NCBI GenBank assembly: GCA_934630705.1
Contig: CAKTWP010000003.1
Location: forward strand, 62,001 to 126,000
Origin: an uncultured Clostridia bacterium
GTDB taxonomy: Bacteria; Bacillota; Clostridia; Christensenellales; Aristaeellaceae
Direction: 5' to 3'
DNA: 64,000 nt
Shown here: positions 33,911-42,201 of the stretch, piece after piece
Numbering within the stretch: position 1 is the stretch's first letter
How the letters are laid out: each line of letters starts with the position of its first letter
Notes under the pieces: model-generated
The model's input: the letters and a program-made list of their open reading frames with translations, nothing else
The model's database searches: none
What the model was told of the DNA's origin: nothing
Position numbers and translations under genes: made by a program

Positions 33911-35407
33911 ATGAAAAAGGTCGTTGTGCTGCTGCTGGCGTTGTCCATGGCCCTGAGCCTGGCGCCCGCCATGGCCGAGGAACCCACGCCCATCTCCATC
34001 TATCTGCAGATGCCTGCGGAATTTGTGGCAGAGGGCAATCCCTTTGTGGAACAGATTGAGAACGTCTGCAATGTGAAGATTCAGTGGGTGATGCCCCCGG
34101 TGAACAGCTATGTGGAATCTCTGAACCTGATGATTGCCGATGGCAATTGGCCGGACATCATCCAGATGCCCAGCACCACCAGCCCGGCGTATATCAACGC
34201 CGTGGAAAGCGAAATCCTCATCCCGCTGGATGATCTGATCGGCAATTATGAAAATCTGTGCCAGTATGTGGATCCCAGCTCCTACGCGGCGCTGCGGGCT
34301 TCCTCCGGCGGCACCCTGTACGGCGTGGCCCGGAATACCATCCTGCGTCAGGACGGCTTTATCGTGCGCAAGGACTGGTGCGACAAGCTGGGCATCGCCC
34401 TGCCCGAGGATGGCCTGATGACGCTGGACGAGTTCTATAACATGCTCTATGCCTTCACCTATAACGATCCGGACGGCGATGGCGTGGACAACACCTATGG
34501 CATTAGTGAAAACTGCAATAGCGGCGATCTGTTCCCGCTGATTACCTATGCCTTTGGCAATCGCGGCTGGCAGGCGCATGAGGGCACCTATCCCTATATG
34601 GAAGAGGAATACTGCCTGGAACATGACAATTACCAGAAGGCCCTGGCCTACACCGCCAAGCTCTGGGCGGACGGCCTGATCGATCCGCTCTGGCCCAACT
34701 CCCTGGGCAACGCCTTCCGCGATCGGTTCTACACCGGTTATGCCGGCTGCGCTCGGTTCTTCGGCGGCTGGATTGCCACCTATGAGAACGGCCTGAAGGC
34801 CAATTTCCCGGATGCGGAAGTGGCTTACATTGCGGGCATCAAGGATGAAAACGGCGAATGCAAGGCTGATCCCGGCTTTGGCGGCAATATCTATTCCTTC
34901 TATACCCTCACCCTGTCCTGCGAGGGCCGGGAAGACGCCGCCCTGCGCACCCTGGATTATCTGCTCAGCGATGAAGGCTGGGATCTGATGAACTACGGCG
35001 TGAAGGGCCTGCATTGGGATGAGGATGAGAATGGCAACGTGTATGCCACCGACCGGTTCTCGGAATACGAAAAGTATCGCTCCTATCTGACGCTGCTGCG
35101 CCGGTACAACGATCCGGATTACTTCGTGGGCATCAACCTGACCCCCGATCAGAAGGCTTTTGCCAAGGCCGCCATTGAGAAGGCCGTGAGCATCACGATG
35201 CCTAGCCTGAGCAATGGCTATACGCCGGCCTCCTCTCAGGAAACCGCGCTGCTGGAATATAAGAGCGAGCTGAGCGTGGTGCGCTCCAAGATCATCATGG
35301 GCGAGCTGCCTGTGGAAGCGTGGCACGACGCCATGGAAAAGTATTACGAAAAAGGCTATTCCCGGGTGGTGGACGACATGATCGCCTATATCCAGGACAA
35401 TCAATAA
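33911..35407 (+). CDS. extracellular solute-binding protein, LipO/LplA-like
   Basis: The ATG at 33911 stands 10 bases after AAAAGGAGG; the protein has 498 residues. The signal peptide (MKKVVVLLLALSMALSLAPA then MA-EE) contains no Cys at all, so it cannot be a lipoprotein although family members in Bacillota normally are. The body has ADGNWPDIIQMP, IVRKDWCDKLGIALPEDG and the NDPDGDGVDNTYGI segment that resembles a calcium loop common in this family. It supplies substrate to the 32031/32993 permeases. A GC-rich hairpin follows (35425-35457), and would favour a higher mRNA level of this gene than of the enzyme genes behind it. Confidence 0.93.
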   Translation: MKKVVVLLLALSMALSLAPAMAEEPTPISIYLQMPAEFVAEGNPFVEQIENVCNVKIQWVMPPVNSYVESLNLMIADGNWPDIIQMPSTTSPAYINAVESEILIPLDDLIGNYENLCQYVDPSSYAALRASSGGTLYGVARNTILRQDGFIVRKDWCDKLGIALPEDGLMTLDEFYNMLYAFTYNDPDGDGVDNTYGISENCNSGDLFPLITYAFGNRGWQAHEGTYPYMEEEYCLEHDNYQKALAYTAKLWADGLIDPLWPNSLGNAFRDRFYTGYAGCARFFGGWIATYENGLKANFPDAEVAYIAGIKDENGECKADPGFGGNIYSFYTLTLSCEGREDAALRTLDYLLSDEGWDLMNYGVKGLHWDEDENGNVYATDRFSEYEKYRSYLTLLRRYNDPDYFVGINLTPDQKAFAKAAIEKAVSITMPSLSNGYTPASSQETALLEYKSELSVVRSKIIMGELPVEAWHDAMEKYYEKGYSRVVDDMIAYIQDNQ

Positions 35408-35424
35408 CCAATCCCAGGCATGCC

Positions 35425-35457
35425 AAGGGGGACGGGGAAACGCATCCCCGCCCCCTT
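35425..35457 (+). terminator. hairpin after the binding-protein gene (attenuator-like)
   Basis: AAGGGGG, one bulged A and CGGGG (35425-35437) pair with CCCCGCCCCCTT (35446-35457), followed by CTTTGGG. The weak T-tract suggests partial termination or protection of the upstream mRNA rather than a full stop, as the operon continues. Confidence 0.6.
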
Positions 35458-35487
35458 CTTTGGGCCTGTGGAGAAAGGGAGAAAACG

Positions 35488-36600
35488 ATGGACAACGTGA
35501 AGCTTTACCGGCCGCGGTTTAAGCAGGAGCGGCGCCTTTTGCGCTCAGAGGACACGGGCTATCAGACCTATTACGCCTTTCCGGCGCTCAAGCGGGTGGG
35601 CGACCGCGCGCTGGTGACCGTCAAATCCGGCCAGAAGCACTGGGGCGATGCAGAAGCCGCCCTGACCCAACTGACGCTGGATATTCCCGGACAGCAGATG
35701 CTTTCCCGGGATGTGATCTATCATACGTCCGGATTCACGCCCCAAATGGGCGAAATTGTTCAGATGCCAAATGGCGATGTATGCGTGTATATTGACTTGC
35801 AGAAAAGCGAGTCCAATGTGCGGGTGGGCATGTGGGAGCTGCGCAGCAGGGATGGCGGGCGCACGTATCCCATCAGCCGTGCAGTCGGGGCCGTGGGTGG
35901 GGTGGTATATGGCTATCCCATGAGCATGGCGGAAAAGCGCGGGACTGTTTACATGCTGGTGATGACCTTTGATTATCTCCCCGGCGGCGGTTATCGTCAG
36001 GTGGATGTGATCCGCTCGGATGACAGCGGAGAAAGCTGGCATTTTGTGCGGAATCTCACGAAGGAATTTGGCTTTCCGTTTAATGAGTGCGATCTGCTGG
36101 CCACGGACGAAGGCTTTTTGATGTTCACCAGAGGGGAGACCGACCGGCGGGATCGGAAAAACAGCCTGGATGACTTTGCGTCCGGACAGCATATTCTGCG
36201 GCTGGATGCGGATTTCAGGGTGATTCAGGCCCGGGATCTGCGGCATGAAACGTCCTTCTTCACCCTGACGGGCAGACCGCGGCTTTATTTCATTCAGGAG
36301 CAGCTTTGCCTGTTCACCCGGCAGTGGAACGAGGATGCGCAGAACCGGCTTATGAGTCTGGATATGTTCCGCCTGAATCCGGAAACGCTGGAGGTTCTTT
36401 CCCGGGTACGTCTGGATGCGCCGCGCTTTCCTCATCAGGATGGGCATTATCCGGTGGCGTATGTGCAGGATGGCATGCTGCATGTGGTCACGTATATCAC
36501 CTGCGATAAGGATGAGCGGGAAACCTTTACGCAAAAATGCGATCTTGTGCAGCTCAGCTTCCGGCTGGAGGAAGTATTGAGCCTTGGAGAGGAGACATGA
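35488..36600 (+). CDS. sialidase-fold (BNR/Asp-box) protein, probably cytosolic
   Basis: The start at 35488 follows GAGAAAGGGAG; the protein has 370 residues and no signal peptide. Two Asp-box motifs are visible, RSRDGGRTYPIS and RSDDSGESWHF, pointing to a six-bladed sialidase-type propeller. Where true sialidases have a YRIP motif with the first catalytic Arg, this protein has YYAFPAL. So the fold is likely but sialidase activity is doubtful. It precedes a DapA/NanA-family lyase gene with three bases between them and may process an imported glycan or an acid-sugar derivative. Family call good, activity unknown. Confidence 0.75.
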   Translation: MDNVKLYRPRFKQERRLLRSEDTGYQTYYAFPALKRVGDRALVTVKSGQKHWGDAEAALTQLTLDIPGQQMLSRDVIYHTSGFTPQMGEIVQMPNGDVCVYIDLQKSESNVRVGMWELRSRDGGRTYPISRAVGAVGGVVYGYPMSMAEKRGTVYMLVMTFDYLPGGGYRQVDVIRSDDSGESWHFVRNLTKEFGFPFNECDLLATDEGFLMFTRGETDRRDRKNSLDDFASGQHILRLDADFRVIQARDLRHETSFFTLTGRPRLYFIQEQLCLFTRQWNEDAQNRLMSLDMFRLNPETLEVLSRVRLDAPRFPHQDGHYPVAYVQDGMLHVVTYITCDKDERETFTQKCDLVQLSFRLEEVLSLGEET

Positions 36601-36603
36601 ATC

Positions 36604-37509
36604 ATGGATAAAAGCCGCTTGCAGGGCGTGATGGTAGCCTCCGTCACGCCCATGACGGAGCAGGGCCAGCTGGATGAAGGGGCCGTGGGCGCACTAATGG
36701 ACTACTATGCCGACAGCGGCCTTTCCGGCGTGCTCTTTCCCTCATCCACCGGCGAATATTTCGCCATGACCAACGAACAGCGCCGCCGATGTGTGGCCGC
36801 CGCAGCGCGGCATAATGCCCGCCGCCTGACGCTGATTGGCAATATCAGCGAGGGATCTTTGGCAGCCGCTATGGAAAATGCAAGGGCGATGGCAGACTGC
36901 GGAGCGGAAGCGGTGGTGCTGATGCCGCCCCAGTTCCATCATCATACCCAGGACGAGCTGGTGGACTATTATACCTATGCTGCGGATCATTCGCCGCTGC
37001 CCATCCTGATTTATAACCACATGACTCGCCTGCCCTCCAAGGTGGAGATTCCCACGATGATGAAGCTGAAGGATCATCCCAATATTGCCGGCGTGAAGGA
37101 TACCCATAACGATGCGGCCCGGCTCATGACCCTGTCCACCCTGCTGCGGGAGGACGAGCCGTTTACCGTACTGGCCGGGGGCGACGGCATGGCGGCTTAC
37201 AGTGCGCTGTTCCATATGGAAATGCTCAACGCGCTGTGCGCCATCCGGCCGGATATTTTTCTGGCGCTGTATCAGGCGGGCCGTCAGAACGATTGGGCCG
37301 CGGCTTCCGCGCTGCAGCAGCGGGTGAACCGGCTGATGGGCGTATTTACAGCCTTTAAGGGCGGTAAGAGCAGCGCGGCGCTGTTCAGTCAGGCGGTCAA
37401 GGGTGCGCTGTATCTCAAGGGCCTGTGCACCATGCGGGCGGTGCAGCTGGGCTATGAAATCGATGAAAGCGATCTGGCGCGGCTTCGTCAGGTGCTGGAA
37501 AGCGTTTAA
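36604..37509 (+). CDS. DapA/NanA-family lyase or synthase
   Basis: The protein has 301 residues and forms a TIM barrel of the dihydrodipicolinate synthase/N-acetylneuraminate lyase family. The Schiff-base Lys is K165 (IAGVKDTHND), the Tyr is Y137 (ILIYNHMTRLP) and the substrate carboxylate loop is FPSSTGEYFAMT (S47-S48-T49). The Arg of true DapA in the active site is not obvious, so a lyase for a 2-keto-3-deoxy acid or for a sialic acid is more likely than lysine synthesis. The start overlaps almost exactly the end of the sialidase-like gene. No epimerase or kinase of the classical sialic acid route is nearby. Confidence 0.9.
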   Translation: MDKSRLQGVMVASVTPMTEQGQLDEGAVGALMDYYADSGLSGVLFPSSTGEYFAMTNEQRRRCVAAAARHNARRLTLIGNISEGSLAAAMENARAMADCGAEAVVLMPPQFHHHTQDELVDYYTYAADHSPLPILIYNHMTRLPSKVEIPTMMKLKDHPNIAGVKDTHNDAARLMTLSTLLREDEPFTVLAGGDGMAAYSALFHMEMLNALCAIRPDIFLALYQAGRQNDWAAASALQQRVNRLMGVFTAFKGGKSSAALFSQAVKGALYLKGLCTMRAVQLGYEIDESDLARLRQVLESV

Positions 37510-37518
37510 GCGCATCCG

Positions 37519-38208
37519 ATGCAAGAAAGCTGTTTTTGGCTGCTGGATGCGGAATGCTATCTGGCAGCACCGGATCGTCCGGGGTGCGCATGGGTGCTGG
37601 CCATCCATGGCAGCGGCCGATGCGCCCTGGATTATCGGGATACGCCGTTTTACGCCCGTCAGCGAGACATTGCGCTGGAAAACGGCTGTGCATTTGTAGC
37701 CATGAGCTTGGGACAGGACGTATGGGGGAAAGAGACGGCGCTGCGGAAGCTGGAGGCGTTGTATGCATTTATGACGAAGGCGGGTTATGCCCGGCAATGC
37801 GTCATTTGGGCCAGCTCCGCGGGCGGTACACTGATGTTTCGGCTGGCGCAGCGCCATCCGGCATGGGTGGCCGGGATGATTGGAATATTCCCGGTCTGGG
37901 ATATGGAGCGGATTACGCTGCCCTCCCTTTCCGCTGCCTATGGTCTGAGCGGGGCGACGCTGCAGGACGCGGTTATAAAAGTCAATCCCGCGCGCTATCC
38001 CGAAGCCCTGCCCGATGTGCCGCTGGTGATCTGCCATGGACTCGGCGATCAGGTGGTGCCGCCCGCTTTCCACGCACTGGCTTTGGCGCAAACGTATCCG
38101 CTGTCCCTGCATTTAACGCGGGACGGCCATAGCACCCAGGCCTTTTCCCTGTATGATACGCCCCTTATTGCCGGTTTACTCCAATCCTACGTGCTGAAAG
38201 AAGGTTGA
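37519..38208 (+). CDS. alpha/beta hydrolase
   Basis: The protein has 229 residues and no signal peptide. It shows the alpha/beta hydrolase order: oxyanion region VLAIHGSGR, the nucleophile elbow IWASSAGG (Ser 100), acid LGDQ (Asp 177) and the His of RDGHSTQ (His 204). The family includes esterases such as those that remove acetyl or feruloyl groups from sugars. In this operon, deacetylation of an imported acidic sugar is a reasonable guess. It starts 9 bases after the lyase gene and lies 3 bases before the oxidoreductase gene, so the four enzymes are translated as one unit. Confidence 0.83.
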   Translation: MQESCFWLLDAECYLAAPDRPGCAWVLAIHGSGRCALDYRDTPFYARQRDIALENGCAFVAMSLGQDVWGKETALRKLEALYAFMTKAGYARQCVIWASSAGGTLMFRLAQRHPAWVAGMIGIFPVWDMERITLPSLSAAYGLSGATLQDAVIKVNPARYPEALPDVPLVICHGLGDQVVPPAFHALALAQTYPLSLHLTRDGHSTQAFSLYDTPLIAGLLQSYVLKEG

Positions 38209-38211
38209 TGT

Positions 38212-39993
38212 ATGCCCCTTGCTACCATTTCTCATGCCGCTGATTTCTGTGTGGTCGGCGGCGGCCTGGCCGGGCTATGCGCCGCACTGGCAGCGGCGCG
38301 GCATGGCGCACAGGTGATTCTGATGCAGGAACGGCCCATGCTGGGTGGAAATGCGTCCAGCGAAATCCGCATGTGGGTCAGCGGCGCGCATGGCGAATAT
38401 TATCGGGAAACCGGCATTTTGGAAGAATTGATGATGGAAAATCAGTACCGCAACCCGGACAAGGTCTACGCCATCTGGGACAGCGTGCTGTATGAAAAGG
38501 CGCGGGTGGAAAAGAATCTGACCCTGCTGCTGAACTGCTCCTGCATGGATGCGGAAATGGAAGGAGACAGGATTCGCGCCGTGAAGGGCTGGCAAATGAC
38601 CACGCAGCAGTTCCACCGGGTGGAGGCCACGCTGTTTGCCGATTGCTCCGGGGACAGCATTCTGGCTCCGCTCACCGGCGCGCCCTTCCGCATGGGGCGC
38701 GAGGGCCGGGATGAATATGGCGAAAGCATCGCGCCGCCCGCTGCAGATCAAAGCACCATGGGGCTTTCCTGCCTGCTTCAGGCGGAGGAAACCCGGGAGC
38801 CGCATCGCTTTATTCCGCCTGCCTTTGCGGAAAAGATCACGGCGGATCAGTTGCGCTTCCGGGAACCTGATCTGTCTCAACCCACGGAGAATTTCTGGTA
38901 TCTGGAATTGGGCGGCCGGCAGAATACCATCGCGGATGCGGAAGAAATCCGGGATGGGCTGCAAGAACTGGCCTACGGCATGTGGGATTACCTGAAAAAT
39001 GATCCTGCGCAGGCGGAAAAACACCGCAACTGGAAGCTGAACTGGGTGGGCATGCTGCCGGGCAAGCGGGAAAGCCGCCGGTATGTGGGGGCACATGTGC
39101 TGACGGAGAATGAGGTGCTTGCCGGGGGAAATTTTGCGGATGAGGTGGCCTATGGCGGCTGGACCATGGACGATCATCATCCAGCCGGCTTCCGCACGCA
39201 GGAGCCGCCCAATATCTTTCATCCCGCGCCCTCGCCGTATGGCATTCCTTTCGGATGCCTGTATTCGGAGGCGGTGCCGAATCTGATGTTTGCAGGACGC
39301 AACATTTCTGTCACCCACGCGGCCATGAGCTCATCCCGGGTGATGGGCACCTGCGCGCTGCTGGGGCAGGCTGTGGGCACGGCGGCAGCGTTGGCAATCG
39401 AAAAAGGCTGTCTCCCGGCGCAGATTGCCCAGATACACATGGGAACCTTGCAGGCGCGATTGCAGCAGGATGATTGTTTTCTGCCCCATTGCAGGCGTCC
39501 CGTCAGCGCTTTTTGCCGGGCTGCACAGATACGCACGGAAGGCGCGCAGGGGGAGAAACTGCTGGACGGGGTGGATCGCCCGCTGCCCGGAGACGATCAT
39601 GCGTGGGTTGGCACATGCGGGCAGAGTATTTCTTATATTTTTCCCCATCCCGTCCGCCTTCGTTCGGTACGGCTGGTGATGGACAGCGATTTGAACCGGG
39701 AACATGCTCCGGCCATGGAGCGACAGCTGAAGCGCAACATGTTCCATAACCGGCTGCTGGGAATGGAGCCCTCAAATGTTCCCGAAACCATGCTCAGACG
39801 CTATCGCATCGAGGCCATGTTGACCGACGGCAGACGTATTACGCTGGTGGATGAACGGAACAATTATCAGCGCCTGCGGGTATATTCCGTGGATGCATCG
39901 GCAGTGCGGGAGCTCACGTTTACGCCGCTGGAAACCTGGGGAAGCCGGCAGGTGCGGCTGTTCGGCTTTGAAGCGGACGGCGAGTTTTGCTGA
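38212..39993 (+). CDS. FAD-dependent oxidoreductase (FAD_oxidored family)
   Basis: The protein has 593 residues. An N-terminal Rossmann motif VVGGGLAGL (14-22) with Glu 40 for the ribose and the segment MLGGNASSEIRMWVSGAHG mark the FAD-binding domain of the PF12831 group. VGMLPGKRESRRYVGAHVLT and the second FAD motif NLMFAGRNISVTHAAMSSSR complete it. The last 170 residues form a beta-rich domain with no motif I know. Members are often encoded in polysaccharide-use loci, but their substrates are largely unknown. Placed after a lyase and a hydrolase, it probably oxidises an unusual sugar or sugar acid. A long terminator follows at 40052. Confidence 0.88.
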   Translation: MPLATISHAADFCVVGGGLAGLCAALAAARHGAQVILMQERPMLGGNASSEIRMWVSGAHGEYYRETGILEELMMENQYRNPDKVYAIWDSVLYEKARVEKNLTLLLNCSCMDAEMEGDRIRAVKGWQMTTQQFHRVEATLFADCSGDSILAPLTGAPFRMGREGRDEYGESIAPPAADQSTMGLSCLLQAEETREPHRFIPPAFAEKITADQLRFREPDLSQPTENFWYLELGGRQNTIADAEEIRDGLQELAYGMWDYLKNDPAQAEKHRNWKLNWVGMLPGKRESRRYVGAHVLTENEVLAGGNFADEVAYGGWTMDDHHPAGFRTQEPPNIFHPAPSPYGIPFGCLYSEAVPNLMFAGRNISVTHAAMSSSRVMGTCALLGQAVGTAAALAIEKGCLPAQIAQIHMGTLQARLQQDDCFLPHCRRPVSAFCRAAQIRTEGAQGEKLLDGVDRPLPGDDHAWVGTCGQSISYIFPHPVRLRSVRLVMDSDLNREHAPAMERQLKRNMFHNRLLGMEPSNVPETMLRRYRIEAMLTDGRRITLVDERNNYQRLRVYSVDASAVRELTFTPLETWGSRQVRLFGFEADGEFC

Positions 39994-40051
39994 ACGTACC
40001 GATATGAAGCACGCATTTGGCGAAAAGGGCTTCCCGTATGAAAGTACAATT

Positions 40052-40117
40052 ACGCCCCGGATGAGAGCGGAAGCGGATGCTGTTTCCTTCCCTCATCTGG
40101 GGCGTGCGTTTGTTTAT
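40052..40117 (+). terminator. terminator of the importer/lyase operon
   Basis: Fourteen-base arms (40052-40065 and 40092-40105; one G-U wobble) enclose a second stem GGAAGC/GTTTCC, followed by GCGTTTGTTTATT. The same hairpin read in reverse could stop the convergent importer operon. Confidence 0.8.
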
Positions 40118-40184
40118 TCCGGACAGCCTTTCAGGCGGGCGCTATTAACACAAGTGCTTTCCGCTAAAAGGAAATTTCTTTGTC

Positions 40185-41063
40185 TCATCCTTTCAGAGAG
40201 CCCATCATAATGCCCCGCTCGAAGAACTTCTGCACCATGGGATAGAGAATCAGCAGCGGCACGGCGGACACCACAATGATGGCGTATTTCAGAGAAGCGT
40301 AGAGCAAATAGACGCTCAGATCATCGATGCCGGACTGCTCCTCCAGATCGCCCATCTGGGTGAGCACCAGAATCTCCCGCAGGAACACCTGCAGGGGCTG
40401 CATCTTCCGATCCCGCAGATACATCATGGCGCTGAAATAACTGTTCCAATGGCCTACCATATAATACAGGATAATCACGATGAGAATGGATTTGCTCAGC
40501 GGCAGCATAATGCGGGTCATGGTGGCCAAGGGAGACGCGCCGTCAATATCCGCGGCCTCGCGCAGGGCGGCGGGCACGGAATTGATGAAATAATTGCGCA
40601 TAATCAGCATGTTGGTCACGCTGATGGCACCGGGAATAATCAGCACCAGCGGATTATTCAGCAGTCCCAGGCTCTTGATGTTCAGATAATCAGGAATCAT
40701 CCCCGCGCCAAAGAACATGGTGAAGGTGATGAACAGGGTGATGCCGTTCTTGCCCTTCAGATCCGGCAGGGACAGGGGATAGGCGCAGATGATGGTGAAG
40801 AACATGTTCACCGCCGTGCCAAAGAAGGTGTAGATCACGGTGTTGCGATAGCCGGTGAGAATATCGGAGCTGGAAAACACGCGCTTATAGGCGTTCAGCG
40901 TCACGTCCACAGGCCAGAGCACCACATCTCCGCCCAGAATCCGTGCCGGGTCCGAGAACGAAGCGCTGATCACATAAACCAGCGGATAGAGGGTGATCAG
41001 ACAGATCAGCACGGTCAGCACATAGACAATCGTCTGGAATATGACGTCATTTTTCTGTTTCAT
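40185..41063 (-). CDS. CUT1 ABC importer permease, YtcP-like
   Basis: The protein has 292 residues; GAGGTGCGCAT precedes the start. Six membrane segments are expected, the first VYVLTVLICLITLYPLVYV. The EAA loop is ALREAADIDGASPLATMTRI followed by MLPLSKSI, and the end is GIMMGSLKG. It is the distal gene of a three-gene importer on the minus strand (binding protein, permease, permease), with no ATPase and no enzyme genes. Its substrate is unknown. It is convergent with the lyase/FAD-oxidoreductase operon. Confidence 0.94.
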   Translation of the reverse strand: MKQKNDVIFQTIVYVLTVLICLITLYPLVYVISASFSDPARILGGDVVLWPVDVTLNAYKRVFSSSDILTGYRNTVIYTFFGTAVNMFFTIICAYPLSLPDLKGKNGITLFITFTMFFGAGMIPDYLNIKSLGLLNNPLVLIIPGAISVTNMLIMRNYFINSVPAALREAADIDGASPLATMTRIMLPLSKSILIVIILYYMVGHWNSYFSAMMYLRDRKMQPLQVFLREILVLTQMGDLEEQSGIDDLSVYLLYASLKYAIIVVSAVPLLILYPMVQKFFERGIMMGSLKG

Positions 41064-41078
41064 ATGCGCACCTCATCC

Positions 41079-42026
41079 TTACCAAAGGCTGGTCTGCGTG
41101 ACCTTCTTGGAAATGGTGTTCACCACCAGAAGCATCAGCAGATTGATCAGGGAGTTAAAGAGGTTTACGGCGGTGGAATAATCGTAGCGCAAGTCCTCGA
41201 TACCCTGCTTATAGGTGTACGTGGAGATCACTTCGGAAACGTTCAGGTTCAGGTCCGTCTGCATGGCGTACACCTTTTCGTGGCCCACGCTCATCAGGCC
41301 GCCGCAGCGCAGAATCAGCATGATCACGATGGTGGGCACGATGGAGGGAATGGTAATATAAATCAGCTGCTGCCAGCGGCTGGCACCGTCCACGCGGGCC
41401 GCTTCATACAGCGCGGTATCAATGGCGGAAAGAGCGGAAATGAAGATGATGGCGTTCCAGCCTGAGTCCTTCCAGATGTCGGAAAGAATATACATCAGCC
41501 GGAAATACTTGCCGCTGCCCATCAGGTAAAGCGGCTCGCTGGTCAGCCCGGATTTGACCAGGAATTTGTTCACGATGCCGGTCTCCATGGCGCACATGGA
41601 AACCATCATGCCCACCACAACCACGGTGGACACGAAATGGGGCGCGTAGGTGATGGTGCGCACGAAGCGCTTGCCCTTATCGGTTTTCAGCTCATTGAAA
41701 ATCAGGGCCAGAATGATGGGAAAGGGGAAGCAGAACAGCAGCGACAGGAAGCTGATCCACAAAGTGTTTCCAATCACGCGGGAGCTTTGATAGCTGGAGA
41801 AAAAGCGCTGGAAATGCTTCAGTCCCACCCATTTGCTGCCCCACATGCCTGCACGAAGCTTATAATCCTTGAAGGCGATCTGGATGCCCAGCATGGGCAT
41901 ATACTTGAAGATGATGAAGTAGGCGATAACCGGGATCAGCAGCAGATACATCTGCCAATAGCGGGTGAGCGACCGACGCCAGCTGTTATGGGGCAGGCGT
42001 AGCTGCTTAACCTGTTTCTGCATCAT
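41079..42026 (-). CDS. CUT1 ABC importer permease, LplB-like
   Basis: The protein has 315 residues; AGAGAGGTGCG precedes the start. Features are QMYLLLIPVIAYFIIFKYMP near the N-terminus, the EAA loop LYEAARVDGASRWQQLIYIT with IPSIVPT, and the VTQTSLW end. It pairs with the 40185 product, 16 bases downstream. The hairpin at 42140-42165 separates it from the binding-protein gene. Confidence 0.94.
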   Translation of the reverse strand: MMQKQVKQLRLPHNSWRRSLTRYWQMYLLLIPVIAYFIIFKYMPMLGIQIAFKDYKLRAGMWGSKWVGLKHFQRFFSSYQSSRVIGNTLWISFLSLLFCFPFPIILALIFNELKTDKGKRFVRTITYAPHFVSTVVVVGMMVSMCAMETGIVNKFLVKSGLTSEPLYLMGSGKYFRLMYILSDIWKDSGWNAIIFISALSAIDTALYEAARVDGASRWQQLIYITIPSIVPTIVIMLILRCGGLMSVGHEKVYAMQTDLNLNVSEVISTYTYKQGIEDLRYDYSTAVNLFNSLINLLMLLVVNTISKKVTQTSLW

Positions 42027-42139
42027 GATAAACGCACCTCTCTAAGTAAAAGAATACCAGATGATTGATGAGGGTGGGCCTGTTTTGCGGCCAAAGGCGT
42101 TTTTGCCATCCGCATGAGAAGATTACCGCCTATGAAGAA

Positions 42140-42165
42140 GGGGGAGCCTCTTGCGGGGCTCCCCC
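42140..42165 (-). terminator. intercistronic hairpin between binding-protein and permease genes
   Basis: Perfect nine-base arms (42157-42165 and 42140-42148, GGGGGAGCC type) with an eight-base loop. On the minus strand only CTTCTTC follows, so it probably protects or partially terminates the message, giving more binding protein than permease. Confidence 0.65.
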
Positions 42166-42201
42166 CCTTTTGCTGCGATGAAGCAGCCTGCATCCGGAAA
42201 A

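Noticed and set aside
32873..35404. Open frame of 843 codons opposite the permease and binding-protein genes
   Set aside because: It spans two genes and their gap on the other strand and has the same low-complexity look. It is a shadow of codon bias.
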